The notes below the pieces were generated by a model. That model did no database searches. It was given only the letters and a program-made list of their open reading frames with translations, and had not been told where the DNA came from. The translations under genes were made by a program, and so were the position numbers. Source: Acidobacteriota bacterium (GTDB taxonomy: Bacteria > Acidobacteriota > Terriglobia > UBA7540). Taken from it: a stretch of DNA of 14,037 bases. The stretch spans positions 1 to 14,037 of the forward strand of contig JAKAWN010000152.1 in NCBI GenBank assembly GCA_021827245.1. Reading direction: 5' to 3'. Shown here one piece after another: positions 1 to 6,344 of this stretch (positions are counted from its first letter, which is position 1; every line of letters starts with the position of its first letter).

Positions 1-100
1 GGTGACGACGATCAACCGAATTCTGAAGCGGCGAGGCCTGGTGGTGGAGGAGGACCGTCACCTTCCAGCCTTGCAACGATTCGAACGCTCAAGCGGGTAG
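1..100 (+). pseudogene. IS481-type transposase remnant (partial, truncated)
   Basis: Reading from base 2 (codons 2-100), the frame gives 32 residues, including TINRILKRRGLV and PALQRFERS, then TAG. This resembles the junction between the helix-turn-helix region and the DDE catalytic core of IS481-family transposases, where a 'hRFER' segment normally leads into 'PNxLWQMDFK'. Here the frame ends exactly where that core should begin. The stop codon (98-100) is part of the GTAG foot of the REP palindrome at 97-127, so the coding sequence was cut by the repeat or RAYT insertion. The 5' part lies beyond the left edge of the window. I do not see the missing catalytic half downstream of the RAYT gene. 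The family call rests on a short match recalled from memory. A chance open frame is the alternative. Confidence 0.55.
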
Positions 101-127
101 CGCGGTCCTCCGGGGTTGAGGTCCGCG
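97..127 (+). repeat. REP palindrome, left of the RAYT gene
   Basis: A GTAG tetranucleotide (97-100) is followed directly by an imperfect hairpin: CGCGG (101-105), T, CCTC (107-110), loop of 7, GAGG (118-121), T, CCGCG (123-127). The arms are fully complementary apart from one T:T mismatch. A GTAG-type foot plus a hairpin with a central mismatch is the hallmark of REP sequences recognised by RAYT transposases. It lies 10 nt beyond the stop codon of the RAYT gene and is inverted relative to the copies on the other side. Confidence 0.8.
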
Positions 128-137
128 GGTTTTCGGT

Positions 138-680
138 TCAGATTCGCGTGCGTTGGTCGGAAGGCGGCAGCACGCGGTCGATGGGCAGGATGGGATGGCG
201 GGTGGCCTCTTGCTGAAGCGAGCCCGAATATTCCCGCACGCTGGACCACGGCCATTCTTGTGCCCGCCGAACTAATCCTGCCCGGACCGGGTTCAGGTGG
301 ATGTATTCAACTTTTCCGTTGTATTCCTTCACGGTTCGCAAGGCGCGGTCAATAAAGCGGGCCTGCCAGAGTTCGCCCCGCTCGCCGCGCTGGCGGTTGA
401 TGAGGACGGTGGAGCTGTTTTTGAAGGATTTCATGACCAGCGAAATGGTACGGGGATAGACGGGCGCGCAGATCGCGTGCCAGTGGTCGGGAAGAAACAC
501 CCAGGCTGTCATATAGAACGGGTGCTGCCGCCTCACGCGGTTCAGGGCGAGCGCCATTAAATGGAAATCGGCTTCATGCAACCGGGTCCGCTGCTTGAGC
601 AGACGCACGGTTACAAAGAAATAGCGGTCGGAAAGAAAAGGACGCCGGAGCCTCGACATGGCGCTAGAATACAACACCAT
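138..680 (-). CDS. REP-associated tyrosine transposase (RAYT, IS200-like Y1)
   Basis: 180-residue HUH single-strand nuclease/transposase of the TnpA_REP group. Residues 67-69 form the metal-binding His-x-His (HWH, inside LPDHWHAI). The nucleophile is probably Tyr126 in VEYIHLNPVRAGLV, the signature C-terminal block of RAYTs. The following WPWSS segment is also typical. Such enzymes bind and cut REP hairpins and are thought to spread REP sequences rather than themselves. Consistent with this, REP hairpins sit 10 nt beyond its stop (97-127) and about 22 nt upstream of its start (703-733), in opposite orientation. The first ATG (680) gives an extra seven residues. The second (659, MSRLRRPF) matches the usual start of the family better. 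Neither has a clear ribosome binding site. The frame is intact with all catalytic residues, so the gene may be active. Confidence 0.9.
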   Translation of the reverse strand: MVLYSSAMSRLRRPFLSDRYFFVTVRLLKQRTRLHEADFHLMALALNRVRRQHPFYMTAWVFLPDHWHAICAPVYPRTISLVMKSFKNSSTVLINRQRGERGELWQARFIDRALRTVKEYNGKVEYIHLNPVRAGLVRRAQEWPWSSVREYSGSLQQEATRHPILPIDRVLPPSDQRTRI

Positions 681-740
681 GAACGCGCATCACCAGAAGA
701 ACCGCGGACCTCAAAAGCGGAGGACCGCGCTACCTTGCTC
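664..740. repeat. 77-bp direct repeat, copy 1 (RAYT 5' flank)
   Basis: This stretch recurs at 837-913 with a single mismatch (735 T versus 908 G). It covers the first codons of the long RAYT reading frame, its upstream region and the REP at 703-733. Confidence 0.95.
703..733 (-). repeat. REP palindrome, right of the RAYT gene
   Basis: On the minus strand this reads GTAG followed by CGCGG-T-CCTC, a loop of 7, then GAGG-T-CCGCG. These are the same stem arms and the same central mismatch as the left REP (97-127), in inverted orientation. The GTAG foot is 730-733 on the plus strand (CTAC). It lies just upstream of the RAYT start codon, so it could also affect expression of the gene. Confidence 0.85.
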
Positions 741-836
741 TTGGGTCGGAGTCATAACCAATACGGGAAGTTTTCGGAACATGCCCAACCATAAACCGAA
801 TCCCCACCATTGCCCAGCTAGTTATTGGACACTACA

Positions 837-913
837 CTAGAATACAACACCATGAACGCGCATCACCAGAAGAACCGCGGACCTCAAAAGCGGAGGACCG
901 CGCTACCGTGCTC
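837..913. repeat. 77-bp direct repeat, copy 2 (orphan RAYT flank)
   Basis: Near-perfect duplicate of 664-740 (76 of 77 bases by eye), found without a transposase attached. It starts inside what would be the first RAYT codons and then diverges. Together with the copy 173 bp to the left it forms a tandem pair. This could be a vestige of a deleted second RAYT unit or a product of slippage or recombination. Confidence 0.95.
876..906 (-). repeat. REP palindrome inside the 77-bp duplicate
   Basis: Same sequence as the REP at 703-733, shifted by 173 bp: GTAG foot (903-906 complement) and paired arms CGCGG/CCGCG and CCTC/GAGG around a 7-nt loop. Same orientation as 703-733. Confidence 0.85.
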
Positions 914-957
914 TGTGCGAAAGCTTGCGAGGCACGGAGGACACAGAGACAACCCGC
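908..957. repeat. partial copy of the 'cacagag' composite repeat
   Basis: About 50 bases containing ctctgtg, gcttgcgagg, ggaggacacagag and acccgcc in the same order as the middle of the 127-bp repeats at 2637-2763 and 5294-5420. The similarity stops at the point where the REP part would start. Bases 1003-1043 (gcttcgcaaacgccgcg) resemble 5238-5275, so more repeat modules are shared between these two intergenic regions. Confidence 0.7.
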
Positions 958-1075
958 CACGCATCGAACCAACGGGTTTGAAGGCAATGCGGTGGCCAGC
1001 AACTTCGCACGCTTCGCAAACGCCGCGCTGTTGCGCCACGCAGGGGCGATTCAAGATGGCAAATTTCAGAAAGGC

Positions 1076-1098
1076 CGGCGGTCATAGGCCGCCGCTAC
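1076..1098 (-). repeat. second-class REP-like palindrome
   Basis: On the minus strand a GTAG foot (1095-1098) precedes a perfect 6-bp stem CGGCGG/CCGCCG around a 7-nt loop (1082-1088). It has the same architecture as the RAYT-linked REPs but different stem sequence. It may belong to a different REP family in the same genome. Confidence 0.6.
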
Positions 1099-1594
1099 AG
1101 CAAACGACCCTCTCCCGGGCGCGGGCGCGCGAGGCCAGGCGTCACGCTGGTGAGTGACGACGGTCACCAACCCTACAAGCCTGGCCCAGTATCATCCTTG
1201 CATCTTTATTAATTTGTCATCCGGCAGGAGGCGCAAGTTGCTCACGTCCGGTCAATGCGGTTCGAGTTGGAACACGACAAACACAATACCAGCCTGCACA
1301 TCCAAACCTACATCCAAACCTACATCCAAATCCTCACCTGACGCTCAATGGATGATGAACGATTCATACCGAATCGCCGGCAACGTTCAGCAGAAGCCGG
1401 CACAAGATAAGAGTTAGAGAGGCGATAACTGATCGCGCTCAGTGCGCGTACATTCTCTTCCGAGCATTTGTTCTAGTTAATTCCGAAAGCGGGCTGTTCC
1501 TGCCCGTTAGTGCCTCGTAACAGAGGCGAGCATATAGTGCTTGGTCGAGCGCGACGCGCAAGGGGAGGAGCTCGTCCATTACAGGAGGATAGAT
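1099..1594. other. non-coding stretch with hairpins and a short tandem repeat
   Basis: I see no convincing gene here. The frame at 1154-1417 has no homology I recognise and no ribosome binding site. The stretch holds an inverted repeat TGGTGA/TCACCA (1148-1169) and three 12-nt tandem units of catccaaaccta type (1299-1334). Three hairpins in a row follow: CGCGC/GCGCG (1434-1448), CGGGC/GCCCG (1490-1506) and GCCTC/GAGGC (1512-1527). A TATAGT hexamer (1533-1538) could be a -10 box for the gene starting at 1595, but no good -35 box accompanies it. Confidence 0.5.
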
Positions 1595-2008
1595 ATGACC
1601 CAGGAAAAGTTCCCCACCTTGCTAGTTTCCGGTGCTGACGAACCCTTTGAAGACCTGAGGGTTCTGCTTGAACGGGCAGGTCTGGACGTCCAGAACTCTG
1701 AAAGTTGTGACGAAGCCGCGCAATTGCTGGACCGAACGAAGCCGGCCCTGATTTTCACCTCGATCAGACTTCCCGACGGAACCTGGAGTGACGTCGTCAG
1801 CATGGCGAGGAAGGCCTCCGCTCCCGCAAACGTCATTGTGGTTGGAAAATATATGGACACCCAGTTTTATATCTCGACCATGGATGGCGGCGCGTTCGAT
1901 TTCATCCTTCCGCCCTTTGAAGCTGACCCAATAAGTCATGTGGTCCGTGTAGCTGCGGAAAATGCTCGCCGCCGAAGGGAAGAGCAAGCGATCAGCACAG
2001 CAGCATGA
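1595..2008 (+). CDS. degenerate stand-alone receiver-domain protein (first of a pair)
   Basis: 137 residues forming one response-regulator receiver (REC, CheY-like) fold and little else. The start ATG at 1595 is chosen because AGGAGG (1583-1588) lies at ideal spacing; a longer frame from TTG at 1541 has no such site. The beta3 segment ALIFTSIRLPDG (51-62) aligns with the family's 'DIRLPDG' but has Ser56 where the phosphorylated Asp should be. The N-terminal acidic pair is replaced (LLVSGAD). The switch Thr/Ser is Gly84, and the conserved Lys before 'PF' is Pro106. It therefore cannot use normal Asp phosphorylation and is probably a pseudo-receiver acting by protein contact. There is no DNA-binding or output domain. 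A second receiver-like gene follows 91 nt downstream on the same strand, so the two may be co-transcribed. Confidence 0.75.
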   Translation: MTQEKFPTLLVSGADEPFEDLRVLLERAGLDVQNSESCDEAAQLLDRTKPALIFTSIRLPDGTWSDVVSMARKASAPANVIVVGKYMDTQFYISTMDGGAFDFILPPFEADPISHVVRVAAENARRRREEQAISTAA

Positions 2009-2099
2009 GGCGCCCCCTCGCGACCCAAGTGGAGCGCAGCCTGCCCGAAAGACCGAGGAGACGGGCCGGGAATGGATGATCGAGTATAGGAGGCCAGGA

Positions 2100-2537
2100 A
2101 TGCAGACATCAGCCGAGGAAAGAGAAGACACCGTGGGGTGTCCCGTATTGATTTTCAGCAGTGATGAGGACTTTGTCGACCACCACCGGAGAACCCTTCT
2201 CTCACTGGGATTTGTTCCCATTACTGCTGCCACCGCCGAAGCGGCCCTGGCTGTTCTTCGCTTGTCAGTGATAGCGCTCGTGGTGGTGGATGAGGACGAA
2301 GGGCTCTGCGCGAGCCGGGAGATTTTGAGGCGCGCCCGGGAAATCCAGCAGCACGCTCCGGTTCTGGTGGTCGGCCAGAGTGCAGATCCGGAATCCCGGC
2401 ATCAGGCGCTGACGCTGGGAGCTGCAGAATACCTGGAGCACCCCGTCCTTCGGGATGACGTCGTGCAGGCGTTTTTCCCCCACGGTTCACGCGTCCTGCT
2501 CCATGCCCCTGCGCAGCGAAAGTGCGTGAAAACTTAA
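2100..2537 (+). CDS. degenerate stand-alone receiver-domain protein (second of a pair)
   Basis: 145 residues, again a lone REC-like domain (about residues 15-127) with a short, non-conserved tail. ATG 2100 is preceded by AGGAGG (2088-2093), which decides the start; a frame open from 1962 would overlap the upstream gene. An Asp is kept at the beta3 end (VVVDEDEG, Asp64), and part of the acidic pocket may be present (SSDED, 20-24). The invariant Lys is His114 (YLEHP), and the switch Thr/Ser position looks like Gly92 (LVVGQS). Phosphorylation is therefore possible but signalling would be atypical. It is likely a paralogue or partner of the preceding protein, since size and domain content match, though sequence identity is low. 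No output domain and no cognate histidine kinase are visible. Confidence 0.7.
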   Translation: MQTSAEEREDTVGCPVLIFSSDEDFVDHHRRTLLSLGFVPITAATAEAALAVLRLSVIALVVVDEDEGLCASREILRRAREIQQHAPVLVVGQSADPESRHQALTLGAAEYLEHPVLRDDVVQAFFPHGSRVLLHAPAQRKCVKT

Positions 2538-3296
2538 GCGCGTTAGTGATGTTCCGGCCGCAGAGATTTACGGGATAAGAAGCCCACAGACAAAAAGCAC
2601 CCCTGCAAGCCAAGGTCAGTGCTGTTCAGACTGTGGTCTCTGTGGTGTGAAAAGCTCCATCGCAGAGGCCACAGAGGCGCTTCGTGCGCACTGTGTGAAA
2701 GCTTGCGAGGTACAGAGGACACAGAGAAATCCCGCCGATCTCAGACCCGGAGGGCCGCGCTACCCGGCTCCCGAGGAGCGATCACAGACACCCCAAGGCA
2801 AGCGGCTGTGCCACCCGCCCGGTTGAGGCCGCAGAGATTAGTGATAGGTTATGGCGCCAATCCATCCCAGGTGGACGAATGAATTTCCAGAGAAGTTGAT
2901 TTTTGCCGTTACATCGGCGCTGAAATCCCGTAGCCATCTCTGAAATCATGATGCCGCGTCAAGGTGGTTTTTAGAGACACCGCGCCGCGGGCAGGACCCC
3001 TGCCACGGAATCAACCGCTCATTGGCTTATTTGCCCGAATGATTGCAGGGCATAACGTCCTCGGGTACTGGCCTGAATAAAGCATAAGTAGATGCTCCGA
3101 AATGTACTTATACGAATATATATCAGTTCGTACATATTTCCCTTGACAACGCCCGTAGCTCTGATAAAAATATGGGCGCCTGTAGAGAGTTGTTTTCGGC
3201 AGAGTTGAAAGAATATGTGGTTCAACCGCTCAACCTCGTTTTCTGCCCCTTAACAGGAAATTCCCGACGCTCAAGTGACCCTCAGGGGAAGGTAAG
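2538..3296. other. intergenic region with composite repeat, hairpin and AT-rich promoter-like segment
   Basis: I see no gene here. It contains the 127-bp composite repeat (2637-2763) and a perfect 6-bp hairpin GGCAGG/CCTGCC with a 3-nt loop (2990-3004). From about 3010 the DNA becomes AT-rich. There is an inverted repeat TACGAA/TTCGTA (3111-3132). A TTGACA hexamer (3143-3148) is followed about 16 nt later by TAAAAA, a possible but weak promoter for the beta-helix gene. Another inverted repeat, GTTGAA/TTCAAC (3204-3226), follows. Confidence 0.5.
2637..2763 (-). repeat. 127-bp composite dispersed repeat, copy A
   Basis: Aligns without gaps to 5294-5420; I count about 109 identical bases of 127. 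The left part contains short inverted blocks (tctctgtgg ... ccacagag), the middle has cagaggacacagag, and the right end (2733-2763) is a degenerate REP ending in the CTAC (GTAG) foot. The orientation given is that of the terminal REP. Confidence 0.85.
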
Positions 3297-3365
3297 CTGG
3301 ACTCGCAAATACGGAAGTCAATTCTAAAAAAGAGTTTATCTGAACTTATCGCTTTCGGCTGGCCC

Positions 3366-5069
3366 TTGCTTTTGTGCTGCCTTACCATCGGGTGCGGTTC
3401 AGGTCTCACCCTTCCCGCGAACTCCGGGTGTGCCGGAAGCGGGACTGGGTGCCAGTCTGTCAAGGCGCCCGCTGTAAGTTTGAGCGCTCAGCCTGCCAAC
3501 ATCACCTCCGGGGAATCGTCCACGCTGAGCTGGTCGTCACAGAATGCAAAAGATTTGACAATCGAGCCGGGGGTCGGAACCGTAGCGGCGCGGGGGACAA
3601 TCAAGGTTGCTGCCAAGCAGACCACAACCTATACATTGACGGCCACCGGCGACGGTGGCAGCACCACGGCGACGGCCACCGTCACGGTGGGCCCGGCACA
3701 GCCGGCGGGCATTCAGCTCAGCCCGGGAGATGACATCCAAACGGCGGTCAACAATAACCCCACCGGGACAACCTTTGTGCTGGCACCGGGCGTTTACCGG
3801 ATGCAGATTGTGGTGCCGAAAGCCGGCGATGTCTTTTCCGGCGAAAGCGGAGCCATACTCGATGGCGCCGAACTGATCGATCCTACCTCCTGGCGGCAGG
3901 CTTCCTCCAGCGTGTGGGAGGCCCAGGTTTCAGGGATCGTTCAGCAGGCCTCTTACCGGGGCGTCTGCGACTCCACTCACCCTGCCTGCATGTACCCGGA
4001 AGATCTGTTTTTTGATTCGCAGCCGCTCACCCGCGTGACCAGCGTTTCTGCGGTTGCTCCGGGCAAATGGTATCTGGATTACAGCACGGAAAAAGTTTAT
4101 GTGGGCAGCAATCCGAGCGGCCACGTGGCCGAGTTGAGCGTGCTGGGCGCGGCCTTCTGGGGAAGCGCCGCCGGCGTTACGATCAAGGGGCTCGTGATCG
4201 AGAAGTATGCCTGCATTGCCGGCAAGGGGGCCATCAATCCGATGGCCTCCCTCTATGGCTACGGGGCTGCAGCCGACAACTGGACGGTAGAGTCAAATGA
4301 GATCATGCTGAACCACGGAGCCGGGGTCCGGGTAAACAGCGGCATGGTCGTCAGCAACAATAAGATTCACGACAACGGCCAGGTGGGGATTGCCGGAAAC
4401 GGAAACCAGATTTTGGTCCAGAACAACGAGGTCTATAAGAACAACTATGCCGGGTACGAGTTCGGCTGGGAAGCAGGCGGGATCAAGTTTGCCAGCTTTG
4501 CCACCAATGTCACCATTGACGGCAACTACGTGCATGACAATCTCGGCCCCGGCATCCACACCGATATCAGTTGTGATTATTTCACCATCAAGAACAACCG
4601 TACCTCCCACAACCTCGGCTACGGCATCCACTACGAGATCAGCTATAACGGGGTGATCGAAGGCAATACGGTGGAGAATGACGGCAGCTCGCCCCTAGGC
4701 ACAGGCTTCTGGTATGGCGCGGGGATTCTGGTCTCAAACTCCTCAAACGTCCAGGTCTATGGCAACACCGTGACGGATTGCATGGATGGGATCGGCGGGA
4801 GCCAGGCGGACCGGGGAACCGACCCGAAAACAGGGGCGGTCTATACTCTGAAGAATCTCAATGTCCATGACAACATCGTCACCCAGCAAACCGGCTATGC
4901 CGCCGGCATTGTGAAGGCCAGCACCTTCGATGACTCCGTCTACACAAGCTGGGGCAACCACTTCCAGAACAATACTTATAATCTTTCAGGCCCCAGTTAT
5001 CCGTATTTCTGCTGGCTGGATCAAGACTGGACCTATGCCCAGTGGATGGAATATTCCAGCGAACACTGA
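3366..5069 (+). CDS. secreted (probably lipoprotein) Ig-like plus right-handed parallel beta-helix protein
   Basis: 567 residues counted from TTG 3366. The N-terminus is a short hydrophobic stretch ending in LTIGC, a plausible though imperfect lipobox (Cys10). Residues about 35-108 form an Ig-like strand-rich domain (SLSAQPANITSGESSTLSWS, repeated TATATVTV). Residues about 118-540 form a right-handed parallel beta-helix like pectate-lyase or NosD-type proteins: an IQTAV start, VLAPGVYR, then repeated rungs such as VVSNNKIHDNGQVGIAGNGN and VTIDGNYVHDN with Asn ladders. Such proteins bind or cleave polysaccharides, or act as surface adhesins. No catalytic triad can be assigned. The start is uncertain: the frame stays open back to 3279, and a CTG at 3297 behind AGGGGAAGG (3284-3292) would add a Lys/Arg-rich n-region (IRKSILKKS) that a signal peptide needs. 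No partner gene is adjacent. Confidence 0.85.
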   Translation: MLLCCLTIGCGSGLTLPANSGCAGSGTGCQSVKAPAVSLSAQPANITSGESSTLSWSSQNAKDLTIEPGVGTVAARGTIKVAAKQTTTYTLTATGDGGSTTATATVTVGPAQPAGIQLSPGDDIQTAVNNNPTGTTFVLAPGVYRMQIVVPKAGDVFSGESGAILDGAELIDPTSWRQASSSVWEAQVSGIVQQASYRGVCDSTHPACMYPEDLFFDSQPLTRVTSVSAVAPGKWYLDYSTEKVYVGSNPSGHVAELSVLGAAFWGSAAGVTIKGLVIEKYACIAGKGAINPMASLYGYGAAADNWTVESNEIMLNHGAGVRVNSGMVVSNNKIHDNGQVGIAGNGNQILVQNNEVYKNNYAGYEFGWEAGGIKFASFATNVTIDGNYVHDNLGPGIHTDISCDYFTIKNNRTSHNLGYGIHYEISYNGVIEGNTVENDGSSPLGTGFWYGAGILVSNSSNVQVYGNTVTDCMDGIGGSQADRGTDPKTGAVYTLKNLNVHDNIVTQQTGYAAGIVKASTFDDSVYTSWGNHFQNNTYNLSGPSYPYFCWLDQDWTYAQWMEYSSEH

Positions 5070-5492
5070 GCGGATAGCACATCTGTACCGTCGCAGGGTT
5101 TGTCAATCGGCGGTGGAGCATCATACATGGCGTATGGGGCCGTGTGTGCAGATTTTGGGCTATGAGCCTGATGCCTCTGCGGCTGGTTCGCTGGAGAGAT
5201 TACCGGCTGTATTCTGCGGTTCACCGCCTCATTGTGCTTCGCACACATCGCAAACGCCGCGATGCGCCACCCGCCGTAGCGTTTTCTCAGCTCTCTCTGC
5301 GGTGTGAGAAGCTCCAACACAGAGGCCACAGAGACGCTCCGTGCGCTCTGTGGGAGAGTTTGCGAGGCGCGGAGGACACTGAGAAAACCCGCCGACCTCA
5401 GAACCGGGGGGCCGCGCTACGGGTTAATCCGGGCTGAGGTATCGTGGTATTTCAGGCTGGCAGATAGAAAAATCATTTCAAGGAATCAATAA
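5070..5492. other. intergenic region dominated by dispersed repeats
   Basis: No gene is supported. It contains a small hairpin CATAC/GTATG (5122-5136), a segment (5238-5275) resembling 1003-1043, and the composite repeat copy B at 5294-5420. The last 70 bases lead into the lower-G+C gene at 5493. Confidence 0.6.
5294..5420 (-). repeat. 127-bp composite dispersed repeat, copy B
   Basis: Gap-free match to copy A at 2637-2763 (about 86% by eye). It ends in a degenerate REP (5390-5420) with the conserved CTAC (GTAG on the minus strand) at 5417-5420. It shares the ctctgtg, tttgcgagg and ggaggacac blocks with the partial copy at 908-957. Confidence 0.85.
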
Positions 5493-6080
5493 ATGAAAAG
5501 GATGAATCAACAGGTTGATACTTTTATAAGTAAATCGAAACAGTGGCAGAAAGAATTTGAGAAATTGAGAGCGATTGTTCTTGACTGTGGCCTGGCCGAA
5601 GAATTGAAGTGGCGTCACCCTTGTTATACCTTTCAGAAAAGAAACATCGTTTTAATCCATGGATTCAAAGAATACTGTGCGTTTCTGTTTTTCAAAGGCG
5701 CTTTGTTAAAGGATGCCAAGGGTATCCTCATCCGCCAGACGGAGAATGTGCAGGCGGCGCGCCAGATTCGGTTCAGCAAGGTTAGAGAAATCTCGGAGAT
5801 GGAACCCATCCTCAAAGCCTATATTGATGAAGCCATTGAAGTAGAAAAAGCCGGTTTGAAAGTGAATCTTAAAAAGACTTCAGACTTCATCATTCCTGAA
5901 GAATTTCAAAACAAATTAAATAAAATCCCTGCCTTGAAAACTGCATTTGAACGATTGACGCCGGGGCGGCAAAGAGCATACCTCTTTTATTTTTCTCAAC
6001 CCAAACAAACCAAAACCCGGGCGTCAAGGGTTGAAAAATATATGCCGCAGATTCTCGATGGAAAGGGATTGAATGATTGA
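5493..6080 (+). CDS. YdeI/OmdA family protein (DUF1801 plus OmdA-like C-terminus)
   Basis: 195 residues. The N-terminal part (about 10-115) has the features of the DUF1801/YdhG fold: KWRHPCYTFQKRNIVLIHGFKEYCAFLFFKGALL. The C-terminal part (about 125-190) resembles the OmdA 'YdeI or OmpD-associated' segment: IPEEFQNKLNKIPALKTAFERLTPGRQRAYL. Proteins of this family are small, cytosolic and linked to stress or peptide tolerance; no enzymatic reaction is established. ATG 5493 is preceded by AAGGA (5480-5484). A second Met three residues on (5502) is an alternative. Codon use is strikingly A/T-richer (many AAA, GAA, TTT, ATT) than in every neighbouring gene, which suggests recent acquisition from a lower-G+C donor. 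The gene is a monocistronic island flanked by repeats. Confidence 0.85.
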   Translation: MKRMNQQVDTFISKSKQWQKEFEKLRAIVLDCGLAEELKWRHPCYTFQKRNIVLIHGFKEYCAFLFFKGALLKDAKGILIRQTENVQAARQIRFSKVREISEMEPILKAYIDEAIEVEKAGLKVNLKKTSDFIIPEEFQNKLNKIPALKTAFERLTPGRQRAYLFYFSQPKQTKTRASRVEKYMPQILDGKGLND

Positions 6081-6344
6081 AAGACCCTCCATAAGCGGGC
6101 GTAGAGTTGATCTGTAACTTTGCGGTTTTGTAACTGGAGATATTGCAGTGGAAGAATTATGTAGGATGGTAATGAGGCCTGATGTTGGTAATGGCCGGGC
6201 CTTCAAATAAACGGCCGCAGAGTAATGCGCTCCGCACACAAGTCGGCGCTACCGCTCTGCGCCACCCGGCCTCAAGACTTTGCCCGCCGAAAAGCCGCCG
6301 AGACTCTGCGAGACCTTGTGCCACGCGCTGCCCGTGTTTGCCAG
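6081..6344. other. intergenic region between converging genes
   Basis: No gene is seen. A 7-nt direct repeat TGTAACT occurs at 6113-6119 and 6129-6135. On the minus strand a GTAG foot (6249-6252) precedes a bulged stem (GCG/CGC and CCG/CGG pairs, 6227-6249), a possible third kind of REP-like element. I found no stem followed by a T-run that would make a clear terminator for either converging gene. Confidence 0.4.

Noticed and set aside
1299..1334. Three 12-nt tandem repeats, considered as a CRISPR fragment
   Set aside because: The units are contiguous, with no spacers and no cas genes; it is a simple tandem repeat.
1154..1417. 87-codon frame downstream of the RAYT region
   Set aside because: Composition is shaped by the 12-nt tandem repeat (SKPTSKPTSK), there is no ribosome binding site, and no homology is recognised.
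5122..5136. CATAC/GTATG hairpin after the beta-helix gene, considered as a terminator
   Set aside because: The stem is only 5 bp, A/T-rich and not followed by a T-run.
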